A stretch of DNA of 64,000 nt from Diphasiastrum complanatum. Its lineage: Eukaryota; Streptophyta; Lycopodiopsida; Lycopodiales; Lycopodiaceae. Position numbers and translations under genes: made by a program. Where the stretch lies: positions 36,824,585 to 36,888,584 of the forward strand of contig CM055102.1 in NCBI GenBank assembly GCA_029204225.1. Reading direction: 5' to 3'. This document shows positions 46,463 to 57,158 of this stretch, in pieces (position 1 is the stretch's first letter; each line of letters starts with the position of its first letter). The notes beneath the pieces are model-generated. The model was not told where the DNA came from. It saw only the letters and a program-made list of their open reading frames with translations, and made no database searches.

Positions 46463-47594
46463 TTATTCCCAAAAATCATTGAGGTCATTTACATCTTTTT
46501 CTTTTTCTTGAGTAGCCACTGTACTTTCAAGTGACACCTCTTCTACAATTTCCTCGACTACCATAACCACATTGTAATCTTGAACCAAGACATCAAGAAA
46601 TTCTCCCGTGTTGTCTACTTTTTCGCTAGCAAGAGGCTGAGGTTCCTTGAACAAGAGATTATTGTATCCTCGCTGTCTAAACTCTTTCCCACCTCAGATA
46701 GTTCATCTGGCAAAACTGAAAGAGATTTCATTCTCATTTTTACAAAATCAACTAAATTAGTATCTAAATCTACTACAACAACATATATGTCTTTTTGAAC
46801 AACACCTGCGCTCGCAGTGCTGCTACCGCTAAGTAAATCCAAAATCCAATCAGCTGGGTGAGAAAAAATATCAATTAAATGATTAATTAATTGTTGTGAC
46901 TTTTGGTAGAAACAAGCCACAGAACCCGTCATTGGATTCTTTAATTTCTTCGTCACGGTTGGATACTGGAACAGGTTTCCAAAACTTGTTAGTCTGGAAG
47001 TGTTGTAATGAAGCATCGAGCGTTTGCCATTCAAAGAATAATAACCGATGGTTATGTATTCTATTTCATTGCAAAGTCGAGCTCCTCCCGAGTTCCTGAC
47101 ATTGGGAAAAATATGAATTAACATACGAATTAATAATTCAGGAACTTAGAGACTTACCACACAACATTCTCTACTCCTGCATTATAGAAATTTAGTAGAG
47201 CTTTATGTACAGATGCTGACTGCCAAGAAGAATGAAAAATAACAACTCTCTAAATTGGAGAAGTTGTGACTTCAAGAAAACCCTACATAAAACTATGGAT
47301 TTCAGTGAATTTAAAAGGAGAATCATCATTTGATGATTCCTTCATCTGAAATCCATATGGTATATCGGCGATGCAGAGTGTATGAGGCCTTTTTTCTCAA
47401 AATTTTTGAAATTAGTCTGCAATCGTCCTTTTCAACCGAGTAAAAGCATAGTTGATCATCGACACTTTTGGGAAGGTAGGTCTCTAATGGATCCTCCTCC
47501 GCAATGGTCTCACCTCGTGCCAATATCTCCCTGTCCTTTTTTTTTCCTTTTGCCTTTAGAATATGTCTCTTGAATTGTTCTTGTCTTCAGGAGA
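46463..47594 (-). pseudogene. beta-class DNA methyltransferase-like gene, 3' part
   Basis: The minus strand shows the C-terminal half of an N4/N6 amino-methyltransferase-like fold in beta-class order. First a VVIFHSSWQSASVHKALL segment (about 47,245-47,190; motif V-like). Next an EIEYITIGYY segment near 47,060. Then motif X (YQKSQQLINHLIDIFS) and the SAM-binding motif I (HPADWILDLLSGSSTASAG) at about 46,905-46,805. Last a motif II-like VVVVDLD. A 62-bp intron (47,157 to 47,096; GTAAGT...TGTCAG) joins two exons in frame, and a TTTTACAG acceptor is at about 47,595. The usual DPF-GSG-T of motif I is weakened (LL-GSS). Stops and a frameshift interrupt the 47,520-47,200 exon. Such enzymes methylate adenine or cytosine amino groups in DNA; this copy is probably inactive. 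It may belong to a mobile element. Confidence 0.6.
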
Positions 47595-47931
47595 CTGTAA
47601 AAGAAAAAGCTATGCTTAGCATGGGAGACATAAAATATAAAATAGAATAGGAGACTTAACTTTAAAAAAAAAAAACTAAATTAAAAAAAAGCTATGTTTA
47701 GCATAAAAGACATAGAATATAGAAAAGAAACAATTAATGAAAATACTGAAAACTTTAATAAGACAAGCCGTTTTTGTGAAAAATCTTTAAAAAACAAAAC
47801 TAAAAATTCAACACATTTCCTTACTAAAACATCTCAAAAGGCTCACTTTTCTCAGACAAAGCCTTGTAAAACAAGAAAAGTACGAGTAGCAACCGATGCC
47901 GAGCATAGGTTGTGTTCGAGTTTTTAGTAAC

Positions 47932-48160
47932 AACTTATGCTCAGCATAGGTTAGCAAGCAGATTGCGAAGACATCCTATGTTGAGCATAGGTTGCATCTT
48001 TGGTACGCGAGTAACGACCTATGCTGAGCATAGGTTGCATCTCTGGTCGTCTTCTAACCCATGCTCAGCATAGGTCGTTACTCGCGCGCTCTAGTCCAAC
48101 CTATGCTCAGCATAGGATGTCTTTGCAATTTGTTTGCTAACCTATGCTGAGCATAGGTTG
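47932..48160. repeat. large inverted repeat built from the palindromes
   Basis: The arm 47,932-48,036 is repeated in reverse at about 48,055-48,160, around a 20-base centre. Matching phrases include GCAAGCAGATTGCGAAGACA with TGTCTTTGCAATTTGTTTGC, and GCGAGTAACGACC with GGTCGTTACTCGC. A further outer pair links 47,911-47,933 (TTGTGTTCGAG...TAGTAAC) with 48,253-48,275 (GTTACTA...CGAACACAA). The whole could fold as a cruciform with small hairpins along its stem. Confidence 0.9.
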
Positions 48161-48443
48161 GAAGAGGAGCAGAGAAGCAACCTATGCTCAGCATAGGTTG
48201 AACTGTGGTTAGAATAGAAATATCATGCCGGAATCCTATGCTGAGCATAGGATGTTACTAAGGACCCGAACACAACCTATGCTCAACATAGGTTTGAGGA
48301 GATTACTGGTGCAAACACCTATGCTGAGCATAGGCTACTCTTGTTTTAAGAAGATAAATTCAAATTAAAACATGAATATTTTCTAATGCAATAATTTAAT
48401 ACCCATGCTAAGCATAGAACAAAGTTAAAAAATGACAATAATC

Positions 48444-48750
48444 TTACCGTCAAGAAATCTGTAAGCGAGAACGTATGCAAAATCTTATAGAGAGTCGTGA
48501 CTTTGTCGTAGCAAGAGCTCTGGCAGCAAGTGTGCTTCTGAATTCACAAATGAGGTGATTTATGCTTGGACTATGGTCCTTAAATAATTTTTTTTTTGAG
48601 ACCCCCACCGCATGCCAGACCTCCAGCTTGCTTCGGGACCGAGTTGCCACGACTCACCTCACCTCACGCCGACCTCGAACCTGAGCCGGGACCGTCCAAA
48701 CCTAAACCTAATCCTAACCCTAAGGATGCTGCCAAACAGTATTTAAGGCA
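48444..48750 (-). other. candidate first exon and promoter of the methyltransferase-like gene
   Basis: A 66-codon frame (48,650-48,450; MATRSRSKLEVWHAVGVSKKK) begins just below a telo-box cluster at 48,698-48,724 (minus-strand TTAGGGTTAGGATTAGG) and ends near a good donor site, G/GTAAGA, at about 48,443. With the acceptor at 47,595 this would make an 849-base intron holding the palindrome array. The protein itself has no recognisable motif. This is an inference from splice signals and position. Confidence 0.3.
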
Positions 48751-49178
48751 TGGTAGCCGCTGAAAATTTTAATTAACCAGTTACTTTCTAGGCTTGTTGC
48801 TCATTTGCGTTTAGTTGGTTTTTTTGTATACGTCTATTGAGGTTCGCATAGTTTTTTATTTGTTCTATGACCAGCATAGGTTGCAGTTAAGTTTGAGGAG
48901 CACATTTAGTGTGGTGTTAACTATTTTAATGAGTCTATGCTTAACATAAGTACATAGTTAATTTTTTTTTTTAAGGTTATGATGTCAAGTAGTTCTACCT
49001 CTTCTATTCCAGTAGTTGTAACTCACTATGTTGCAACAAGTGCAACATCTTCATCTGACATTCCCAATGAAAGCTTTTTTTATAAAGGCACTCTTGAATC
49101 TGAACATGTTTTTGTAAATGATGTGGCATCGTCATCATTTATCCGTTCATCTTCTGGTAAAGTCAAAACTGAATAGTG

Positions 49179-49494
49179 CCCGCATCGAGCAAGGATAGCA
49201 CATTCAGACCTATATGACCAGAATCAAGACAATGAGGGATGAACTGCATTCCATTGGTGAGCGCATATGTGATGTGGAGCTGGTGCACAATGAATTGTGA
49301 GGCATTGTAGAACCCTATCAGATGTTTGTGAGCGGAATAGTATCAAGAGAAAGATTGCCAACCTTTAACGAGCTCATATGAATTTTGATGCAGGAAGAGC
49401 AACGACGAGAAATGGTGAAAGCTAGACGTCAAAATGACGATTAGGCACTTGCGACACGCCAAAAACAAGGCAAGGACAAGGGAAAGAAGAAGTC
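49179..49494 (+). pseudogene. copia gag fragment
   Basis: One frame reads RIEQGQHIQTYMTRIKTM, ERICDVELV, SRERLPTFNELI and MQEEQRREM, the pattern of UBN2-type copia gag, ending in a Lys-rich tail. In-frame stops (TGA, TGA, TAG) interrupt it three times. It ends where the reverse-strand copia A copy 2 begins. The 66-codon Ser/Thr-rich frame just upstream (48,979-49,176) may not belong. Confidence 0.65.
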
Positions 49495-49496
49495 TA

Positions 49497-52400
49497 AACA
49501 ACTCGAATCGGGTCTAGTGATAGTAAGCCAAATTAAAGAGCCTATAAGACTCCTATTAAGTGTGATGTCCTCGAAGGATCTTTCATCACCTTTAATAGGA
49601 TCTTTTACATGTTGCTCCATGGGAGTATCTATACCTTTACAATTTTGCATATTGAATTTTCTCAACATAAAAAAGACATATCTAGATTGACAAATAAAAG
49701 CATATTTTTCATGAAAATCAATCTCAAGGCCTAAAATGTAATGGATCTCTCCTAGATCTTGCATTTTAAATTCTCTTCCTAATGCATCCTTAGTTTCTTG
49801 AACTAGCATCAAACAACTTCCACTAAGAATAATGTCATCTACATAGGTTAGAAGAATGACAATATTACTACCATCAAACTTTAAGTACATAGAAGGATCA
49901 TAGTCACCAAGAACAAATCCTAATGAAAGTACAAAGTTGTTGAGTCTTGAATACCATGATCTAGGTGCTTGCTTCAAGCCATAAAGACTTCTAAATAGCA
50001 AACACACCTTAGATTTATCCTTGATAAATCCTTGAGGTTGTTCCATGTATATCTCCTCCTCAAGATAGCCATTCAAAAAAGCGTTGGAGACATCAAGTTG
50101 ATACAATTTTCACTTAAAAAATAAGGCAAGAGAGATTATGATTCTTATTGTCACCATCTTTGCTATAGGAGCAAAGGTTTCTTCATAGTCAGGGCCATAT
50201 ATTTTTGCAAAGCCTTTAGCACATAATCCTGCCTTGTACTTGTTGATGGAGACATCATGATTGTACTTGATCTTGGACACCCACTTGCATCCAATGATGT
50301 GCATGTTAGGTGGTGGATCCACTAGCTCCCATGTATGGTTGGTGATTAAGGCATCATATTCAATCTTCATGGCCTCATACCACTCCTAGGTATTGAGGGC
50401 TTCTTGAACATCTTTGGGCTCCTATGAGAAACAAAATAAGCATAAGTGGAATCAAGATCCACTTGTTTTCCTTTGTCATCATAAGTGAGCTTCTTATGCT
50501 CGAATCTCTCCCTCATGGATCTTCTAGGAGAGAAAATTTGAGGACTTCCATCTTCAAATCTCGACCCCTCCATATGTTGATTGTCTTCAATAACAAAAGG
50601 TGATAGATTTTGAGGTTGCTTGATCTCGGCCCCTCCAAGATTGGACTTTTCTTCTTCATGAAAAACTACATCTCTACTATCAATTACTTTAGAAGTAGAG
50701 AGCATGTAGATTTGATAGGCTTTCTCTTTGGATGAATATCCAACCATTACTCCTTTGCTTGCACAAGGATCATCCTTCTTTCTCGTTTCCAAGGGAATAT
50801 GGACAAAGCATATGCATCCAAATACTCTAAGGTGATCAACCTTAGGTTTCTTCAAATAAAGTGCTTCATATGGTGATTTTCCTCCAAGTGCAACATGAGG
50901 GAGTCGATTGCAAAGATATTTTGAACAATTGATGGCCTCACCCCAAAAGTCTTTTGGCAAGGATGCCTCAATTCTAATGGTTTTGACACATCCACACAAG
51001 GTTCTATTCTTTCTTTCAGTCACCGCATTTTGAGATGGTGTATATGCACAAAAAAACTCCCTTTTAATGCCTTCAAGCTCACAATAGTCATGAAATTTAT
51101 TGGAAGTGTACTCACCACCTCCATCACTTCTAAGAATCTTGATTTTGTATTAAAATTGCTTTTCAACTAGAGCTTTGAACTTTAGAAAACAGTCAAACAC
51201 CATAGACTTTGAAGCTAGAAGATATAACCAAGTAAATCTTGTGAAATCATCAATGAAAGTTACAAAGCAAGTAGCACCACCCTTGCTCTTTGAAGATGAG
51301 AAGTGCACATCCAAGTGTATGAGATCCAATGGATGTGTAGTCTTGATAGATGGCTTTGAAAAAGGCTTCTTATGAGATTTAGATATGGCACAAGCCTCAC
51401 ATGGCTTGAAATTCTTGGAGAAAAGATTAGGAAAGCCAATAGATTTGGCTTTCTTGACCATGGACACCATAGAACTATAGTTAGGATGCCCCAACCTTTT
51501 ATGCCATAGTTCCTCCGAAGACATATGAGAAGCAGAAGCACCATCACAAGAGTTAGCATACTCTTTGGGATCAAGCTTGTAGATTCCACCATATCTAGAC
51601 CCAAATGCAAGGATGTCATCATGCTCCTTGATTGTACATGTATCAACATTGAAATTCACATCTAGTCCACTATCAAACAATTGCCCAACACTAATAAGAT
51701 TGTTTGTTAACTTGGGAACAAAAAGTACATTAGACAGAGAAAGAACTTTTGATGACGAAAGCTTTAAGGGAATGGTCCCTATGCCTTCAATAGCACACTC
51801 ATGATCATTTGCTGTGTAGATGGACTTCTTGGCTCCTTCATAAGGTGACATGGATGAAAAAGAATGCTTGGAGCTACACATATGTGAGGAAGCTCCACTG
51901 TCGATGAACCACGAACCATCCTTCTTGAAAGGTGATGAAGAAAAACTCGAGACCATAAGAGATCCCTCTCCATCACTTGCATGAGCATCTTCCTTCTCTT
52001 TATTGGAAATGTTGGCTTGCTTGAATTGACTCTTCTTCTTGAAGCAATTGGTGGCATAATGCCCCTTCTTGCCAAAAAAGAAACACTTGATGTTTTTCTT
52101 CTTCTTCTTGGATGTGGAAGCTTGAGAGGAATCATCCTCATATCCTTTCTCCTTGGAAATAAGATTGTTCTTGCTTGAAGAGGATTGATGTTGATTCTTA
52201 CTTCTTGTCTTGTGCTTGTCTTTGGTAAAGAGAGCTTTACCATCAATGTTGAGAGACAGTCTCTCCATTTTCAAGAGTTTATACTCTTGTCTTGATTCTT
52301 CAGAAATAAGCACACTCTGGAGTGCTTCCAAACTTGGTAGCTCCTCCTTAATGGCATAACTCTGAACAAGGTTGTCATATTCCTCCTTTAACCCATTAAG

Positions 52401-52857
52401 TATGACTTGAACAAGTTCATTTTGGTTGATGGAGTCTCCTATGCATGACAATTCTCTATGGAGGTCTTTAACTCTCATTACATAAGATGAGGCGCATTCA
52501 TCACTTCTCTGTACACTTTAAAAATTTGGTTTCTTAGAGTGTTAGAAATCTAGAAGTATTTTTTGCCTCATAGATAGACTTGAGGGTATCCCAAGCATCT
52601 TTGGCATTAGTACAAGCTCCAATTTCTCTTAAGATGTCATTTGAGACATTCATCTTAATATTATGCAGAGCCATCCTGGCTCTCTTTTTGGACTTTGGAA
52701 TTTCTTGAGGAATTTGTGGTTCTTCTTCAATGCCAAGTACAATATCCATCACATCTTGTAGTATTAAGACAGATTCCATTCTAACCTTCCAAATTGAGTA
52801 ATTGGAGGTTGACAATCTTTCACTTGCTTCTAATAAAAAGACACCCATTGAAGTCAT
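49497..52857 (-). pseudogene. copia A, copy 2: gag to RT
   Basis: From the gag start at 52,857 leftwards: gag; zinc knuckle with its second Cys changed to Phe (CFFFGKKGHYATNC, near 52,085-52,045); protease IDSGASSH near 51,900; GAG-pre-integrase HKRLGHPN near 51,490; integrase with HLDVHFSS, RSDGGGEY (near 51,130) and TERKNRT (near 51,020); and RT with LNGYLEEEIYMEQPQG and YVDD near 49,845. RT breaks off after the LTITRPD motif at about 49,510, so RNase H and 3' LTR are gone. A TAA break in gag (52,479-52,533) is shared with copy 1; other stops lie near 51,150, 50,385 and 50,108. Confidence 0.9.
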
Positions 52858-53601
52858 AAAGAATGATGGAAATACAAAAAGATAGATGAGAAAATTGCTT
52901 ATCTTCTCACTATAGGAACCAATCAAGGGTAGAAAACCAAATCCTATGTAAGACTAAGCAAAAAGTTGAGAGATAGATCTCACTAGTTTGACAATCTCTC
53001 TAAAACAAGATTTGAATCATAAAAAAAGATGAAGTATGGCAAAAGTTATGGTTCTCTGAATTTCACACGTGTGAAATACTCCAAGAATGTCAAATTGACT
53101 CAAATACAATCTATTTGTATGAAACAATTTGACTAGATCCTCTTAATTAGTCTAAGTCACATATAGATGAGATTGGTCAACTTCTGGATGATTTTTGGGA
53201 TCATTCAAGCAATAAATGACATGTACTCACGATTTGCCACAGGTCTAGGCGCCCTACCTACGACTATTCAAAAGCTTATAACTTTTGATTGGCTTATCCA
53301 ACTGTCACGATTCAGATTGCATCAGATTCTACCATTTCTGGCTTTCTAGTGGGCCAATTTGCATGAAATTTGGATCTAAGGTGAGAGAGAACCACCAAAC
53401 TGAAAATGGGCAGATTTCACATGTGCCTGCACCTGAAATTCCGTACAGTACTTGATCTGGACCATTCAAAGTGGTTTGAAGCTCTAAATCACCAGAAAAC
53501 TGCAAACTAGCTAGAAAGCATTAAATGTGGCATGCAAAGTACAAATGGCAATTCCTATGGTAGCTCGAGTTTCTACTTCTACCTACCTTGAATATTTTAT
53601 T
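52858..53601 (-). repeat. copia A copy 2 leader or LTR-adjacent sequence
   Basis: Partner of 17,622-18,265 up to about 53,505. It contains TTCACACGTGTGAA at 53,062-53,075. No standard primer binding site was recognised. The right end is cut by a solo LTR. Confidence 0.55.
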
Positions 53602-53606
53602 CTAAG

Positions 53607-54347
53607 TGTTGAATTTCACACATGTGGATTGTCCACTACATGGTCTTGTGATCTCCTAAGGTGTGTAGATGCACCAAGATCAAGCAAGACTAGATTGAGA
53701 TTCAAGATCTATCTTTGATTCTATGACAAAAACACACTACTACATGCATTCAATCACTTCCAACTCTCACTCACACGTGTGGGAAGTATTAAAAAAATAA
53801 TCTAAGTAAAAACAAGCTGCTCTCCTCGGGTAGAGAGAGAAAAAGCATCATGAGCTCTTGGGTAGAGAGAGAAAGCTAGAAATTCAATAACTCACAAAAT
53901 CCATGAAATCACCAAATCAATTGGATCCAAAATGAGGAGTACAATGATACTAGTAGATCCACGAGCTACCACTATGCTTAACTATGATTGGACAATACTT
54001 TTTCACCTCTTGATCCTATTGGACCATTGATCCATGCACCTCTTAATTTTATTGGACTATATTCAAGCACACCTCAATTTCCTATTGGACCTCACAAGGT
54101 TCCACCTCTAAATCCTATTGGACCTTTTGGAATTCATCAAACAAAAGCTTTACACTTGTCTACACTCTAATTGGCACGTGTTTAGCCTCTTACTCTATTT
54201 TGGCTCAATAGTGGCATTACAAGTGGAAATGCATAATTTGCCATCTATGCCAAATTTATTCCTATCAACATCCTACACTTAGATGCTTGATGTAAAAAAC
54301 ATAAGACCCCTATATCTAACATAGATAATCTTTTTCAATTCTTCACA
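53607..54347 (-). repeat. solo LTR of copia B type
   Basis: 741 bp, plus-strand ends TGTTGAATTTCAC and CAATTCTTCACA, matching the reverse complement of the copia B 3' LTR (61,857-62,593) at roughly 93%. It is flanked by CTAAG on both sides (53,602-53,606 and 54,348-54,352), a target duplication. That marks it as a solo LTR left by recombination, and not the 5' LTR of neighbouring copia A. Confidence 0.85.
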
Positions 54348-54439
54348 CTAAGATGGGTCTTTACTAAGCCAAAAGAGCTCAATTCATCTTTGGCATTTTT
54401 ATGACCCCTACTTACAACATTAGATAGTTTTTTCCAATA

Positions 54440-55915
54440 TTTTGACAAAGAGGAGATGGAGTCAGTTGCTAAGCATAACACATGGGACTTAGTAGACCCA
54501 CCAGTTGACAAGAGTTCCATTGGTTGCAAATGGGTATACACAGGACTAAGTACCATGCAGATGGAAGTATAGTAAAGCACAAGGCAAGATTGGTGATCAA
54601 AGGGTATGCACAAAGTAAAGGCATCGATTATGAGGAGACCTTTGCGCCAGCATGTAAGTGGAATACTCTACGTCTACTTGTTGCTTTAGCTTCACATTTT
54701 TGTTGGCCTTTGCATCAAATGGATGTGAAATTTGCTTTTCTAAATGGTGAGTTAGAAGAAGAGGTGTTCATAGATCAACCTGAAGGCTTTGTAGCGAAAG
54801 GACAGGAGAATAAAATATGTCGCTTGAAGAAAGCACTTTATGGTCTTAAACAGGCACCACGTGCATGGTATAGCAGGATTGATGCCTACTTTCGTTCAAA
54901 GGGATGGTGAGAGCACATTCTGATCCAAATCTGTATGTCTTATGCTTTGATGGTATGGTTGCTTTGATTGCTCTTTATGTTGATGACTTGATTATTACGA
55001 GAAATAATCAAGAGATGATAGACACGATCAAGAAAGACCTCATAGAAGAATTCGAAATGACAGATCTCAGCCTGATGCATTATTGCCTTGGAGTAGAGGT
55101 GTGGCAAAAAGGACACGAAGTGGGTTTAACACAGGTGAAGTATGTCAAAGAGTTGCTACGCAAGTTTAGGTTGCAGGATTGCAAACCAGTGAATACTCCT
55201 ATTGAACCAAGTAAAAAGCTTTCTAAGCTTGATCACAATCATTTGATGCTACGTTGTATAGGCAGTTAGTAGGGAGCTTGATTTACCTTACCATGACTAG
55301 ACCAGATATATGCTATGTTGTTGGTATTGTTAGTCAGTTTATGGCAGCACCTACAAAAATGCATTGGAAGACAACTAAACTCATTTTGCATTATGTCAAA
55401 GGCACTTCAGATTATGGCTTGATTTACAAGAAGCATGAGAGTTTACCTGAGTTGTGTGGCTATGTGGATGCAGATCGGGGAGATGACTATGATGATTATA
55501 GATCCACCACAGGGTATGTATTCTAGCTTTGTGGTAGTTATTTTTCCTGGTCTAGTAAGAAGCAAAGTACAATTGTTCCACAGAAGCAGAGTATAAGACA
55601 ATGTGTAGTGCAACACATAAGGCTATATGGTTGAGACAAATATTGAAAAAAGTTGGCATGAAGTAGAAAAATTGCACGACTTTACATAGCGACAGTCAGA
55701 GTGGCATTCAGCTAGCAAAGAATCCAGTGTTCCATGCGAGAACCAAACACATTGAGATTCAGTATCACTTTATACGTGAGAGACTGCTAAGTCGTGAAAT
55801 TCATATTGTTCATTGTAGTACGGAAGAACAACTAGCTGATATTTTCACTAAGCCACTTGTTAGAGAAAAGTTTGATAAGTTTAAATCAAAGCTTTATGTA
55901 CTTAAAGTTTGTTGA
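54440..55915 (+). pseudogene. copia E RT-RNase H
   Basis: RT landmarks: NTWDLVDPP near 54,475, GCKWVY, KARLVIKGYAQ, the LNGELEEEVFIDQPEGF segment near 54,735, YGLKQAPRAWY near 54,838, and YVDD near 54,978. Then LIGS-type QLVGSLIYLTMTRPDI near 55,260 and RNase H with a decayed SGYV, WSSKKQ, LHSDSQS and FHARTKHIEIQYHF near 55,732-55,773, ending in ADIFTKPL near 55,835. At least four frame breaks. Gag to integrase are absent. Confidence 0.85.
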
Positions 55916-55957
55916 CTTTAAAGCTATGTATATGACTGTATAAAAAGTAGATTCTAC

Positions 55958-55971
55958 TTTAAGGGAGAGAG
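55958..55971 (+). other. copia E polypurine tract
   Basis: TTTAAGGGAGAGAG lies 40 bp after the end of RNase H, where the plus-strand primer belongs. Confidence 0.6.
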
Positions 55972-56235
55972 TTAGAATTAAAGTAGAATCACTGTGCTAC
56001 TGTACTGTGGGTCCTATCAGTCGATAAGGATAAGTTGGCCTCGCCACAAGGCAAGTCGACGGGACACGTGTACCACCAACGGCAACCTGGGTCATGCATG
56101 AGTTGCTTGAGTGAAGAACTATATGTACAGTGTAATTTCATTTTGCAAAATACAGTTGCTATGTGAGCTTGTTGTGGAGAGTGTTTTCTATCTGTGTTAT
56201 TGTGTAGCATGATCTGTGTTTCTGTTCGAAGCAAA
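55972..56235 (+). repeat. copia E 3' LTR, probable
   Basis: Begins TTAGAATTAAAG after the polypurine tract (a TG start is not kept). No second copy exists in the window, so the right end is only an estimate from where reverse-strand gene sequence begins. Confidence 0.4.
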
Positions 56236-56379
56236 TTCTAACTATCATCTTCAGAATCCGCATCCAATGTTGATAAAAAATCTTGTAAGTCAGCTTTTTT
56301 CTGTTGTTGATGACAATGGTTGTCTCATTAATCTCGTTCATTCAGTATGACTATAGTTGACTTTTGTAGATGATTGGTC

Positions 56380-57056
56380 ATTGTTAACTCAAAAATAAAA
56401 GCCGAAACATCTACATCTTGTAAATTCAAATCATCAATTCTCGGTTGGTTCTTTGGCAATCATTTTCTCTTGCCCTTTGGATCTACTTGCAGCATTTCAA
56501 GATCGTACCTTCCCAAAAAAACATTTGTTGAAGTGGTGCGCAACCAATGGACACAATACTTTTGTCTGATTGCTATTTTGAATGAAACCAAGTATTTTGG
56601 CAATCCAAAATAGATGTCATTCATTGTTTTCTGAAGCTAGAAGTGCAACAAGGCTTCCAATTTGGATTTCATTCGATCACCAGGCCACTTCATTTTTGCA
56701 GCTTTTACAATTTGCCTATTCTTCCTTGAGCCCAAATAAATTTCACGTTCCTCGCCTTGCACAAGCTCCAAGAAATCATTATCTCGAGGTAGATTTGAAG
56801 GTTCGACAATTGTAGTTGAAGTTCCTAATTTATGAGGCCATTGAAATTCTTCAATTGTTGATGCGTGTTCAAGATTGAGCAAACTGATTTTTTGTTCCTC
56901 GAAAATGTCCGTCCACCAATGTTGATCAAACTCATCAAAAAATTGATAAGCTCCTTGAATACTTGAATCCAAAAAATTTAACGAGACAAATGAGTCAATC
57001 TCACAATGCTCTCTTTGTGCTTTTTGTTTTTCTAGCATAGACTTCAAGGGAGACAA
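56380..57056 (-). pseudogene. decayed gene, possible methyltransferase N-terminal half
   Basis: A 139-codon minus-strand frame (57,056-56,637) continues after one stop into sequence ending near 56,380. It reads EIYLGSRKNRQIVKAAKMKW, DIYFGLPKYLVSF, and then GRYDLEMLQVDP, followed by IDDLNLQDVDVSAFI. A hydrophobic strand ending in VDP before Lys/Trp resembles a decayed catalytic motif IV (DPPW) of beta-class methyltransferases. If so, it would complement the C-terminal half at 46,463-47,594 on the same strand. The motif is degenerate, so this is tentative. It could equally be an unrelated host gene remnant. Confidence 0.35.
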
Positions 57057-57158
57057 CGCATCAAGCTTGATTTGACCAGATGATATATTAGCAAAAATCG
57101 TATTCCTTCAACTGAACTTGAAAATTGTTTGTCCCATAACAATGTGATGCTAGTTCTA

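Larger units (their letters stand above)
47609..48950. repeat. array of CCTATGCTSAGCATAGG palindromes
   Basis: At least 13 copies of a 17-bp palindrome, with variants. Approximate positions: 47,609 and 47,692 (degenerate), 47,893, 47,933, 47,975, 48,017, 48,055, 48,099, 48,140, 48,180, 48,235, 48,277, 48,317, 48,402, 48,865 and 48,933. The core reads (A)ACCTATGCTGAGCATAGGTT or its TC form, itself self-complementary. Spacing is irregular, 38-60 bp in the dense part. Sequences between copies differ. None occurs elsewhere in the window. The dense part lies in what is probably an intron or the 5' region of the methyltransferase-like gene. Confidence 0.95.

Noticed and set aside
47880-48420. CRISPR-like array (short repeats with unique spacers)
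   Set aside because: Repeats are palindromic, variable and irregularly spaced, spacers pair with each other, and the DNA is plant nuclear with spliced genes.
48698-48724. Interstitial telomere
   Set aside because: Only four imperfect units; more consistent with a telo-box promoter cluster.
53607-54347. 5' LTR of the copia A element at 49,497-52,857
   Set aside because: It has its own CTAAG target duplication on both sides, no primer binding site on its inner side, and is closest to copia B.
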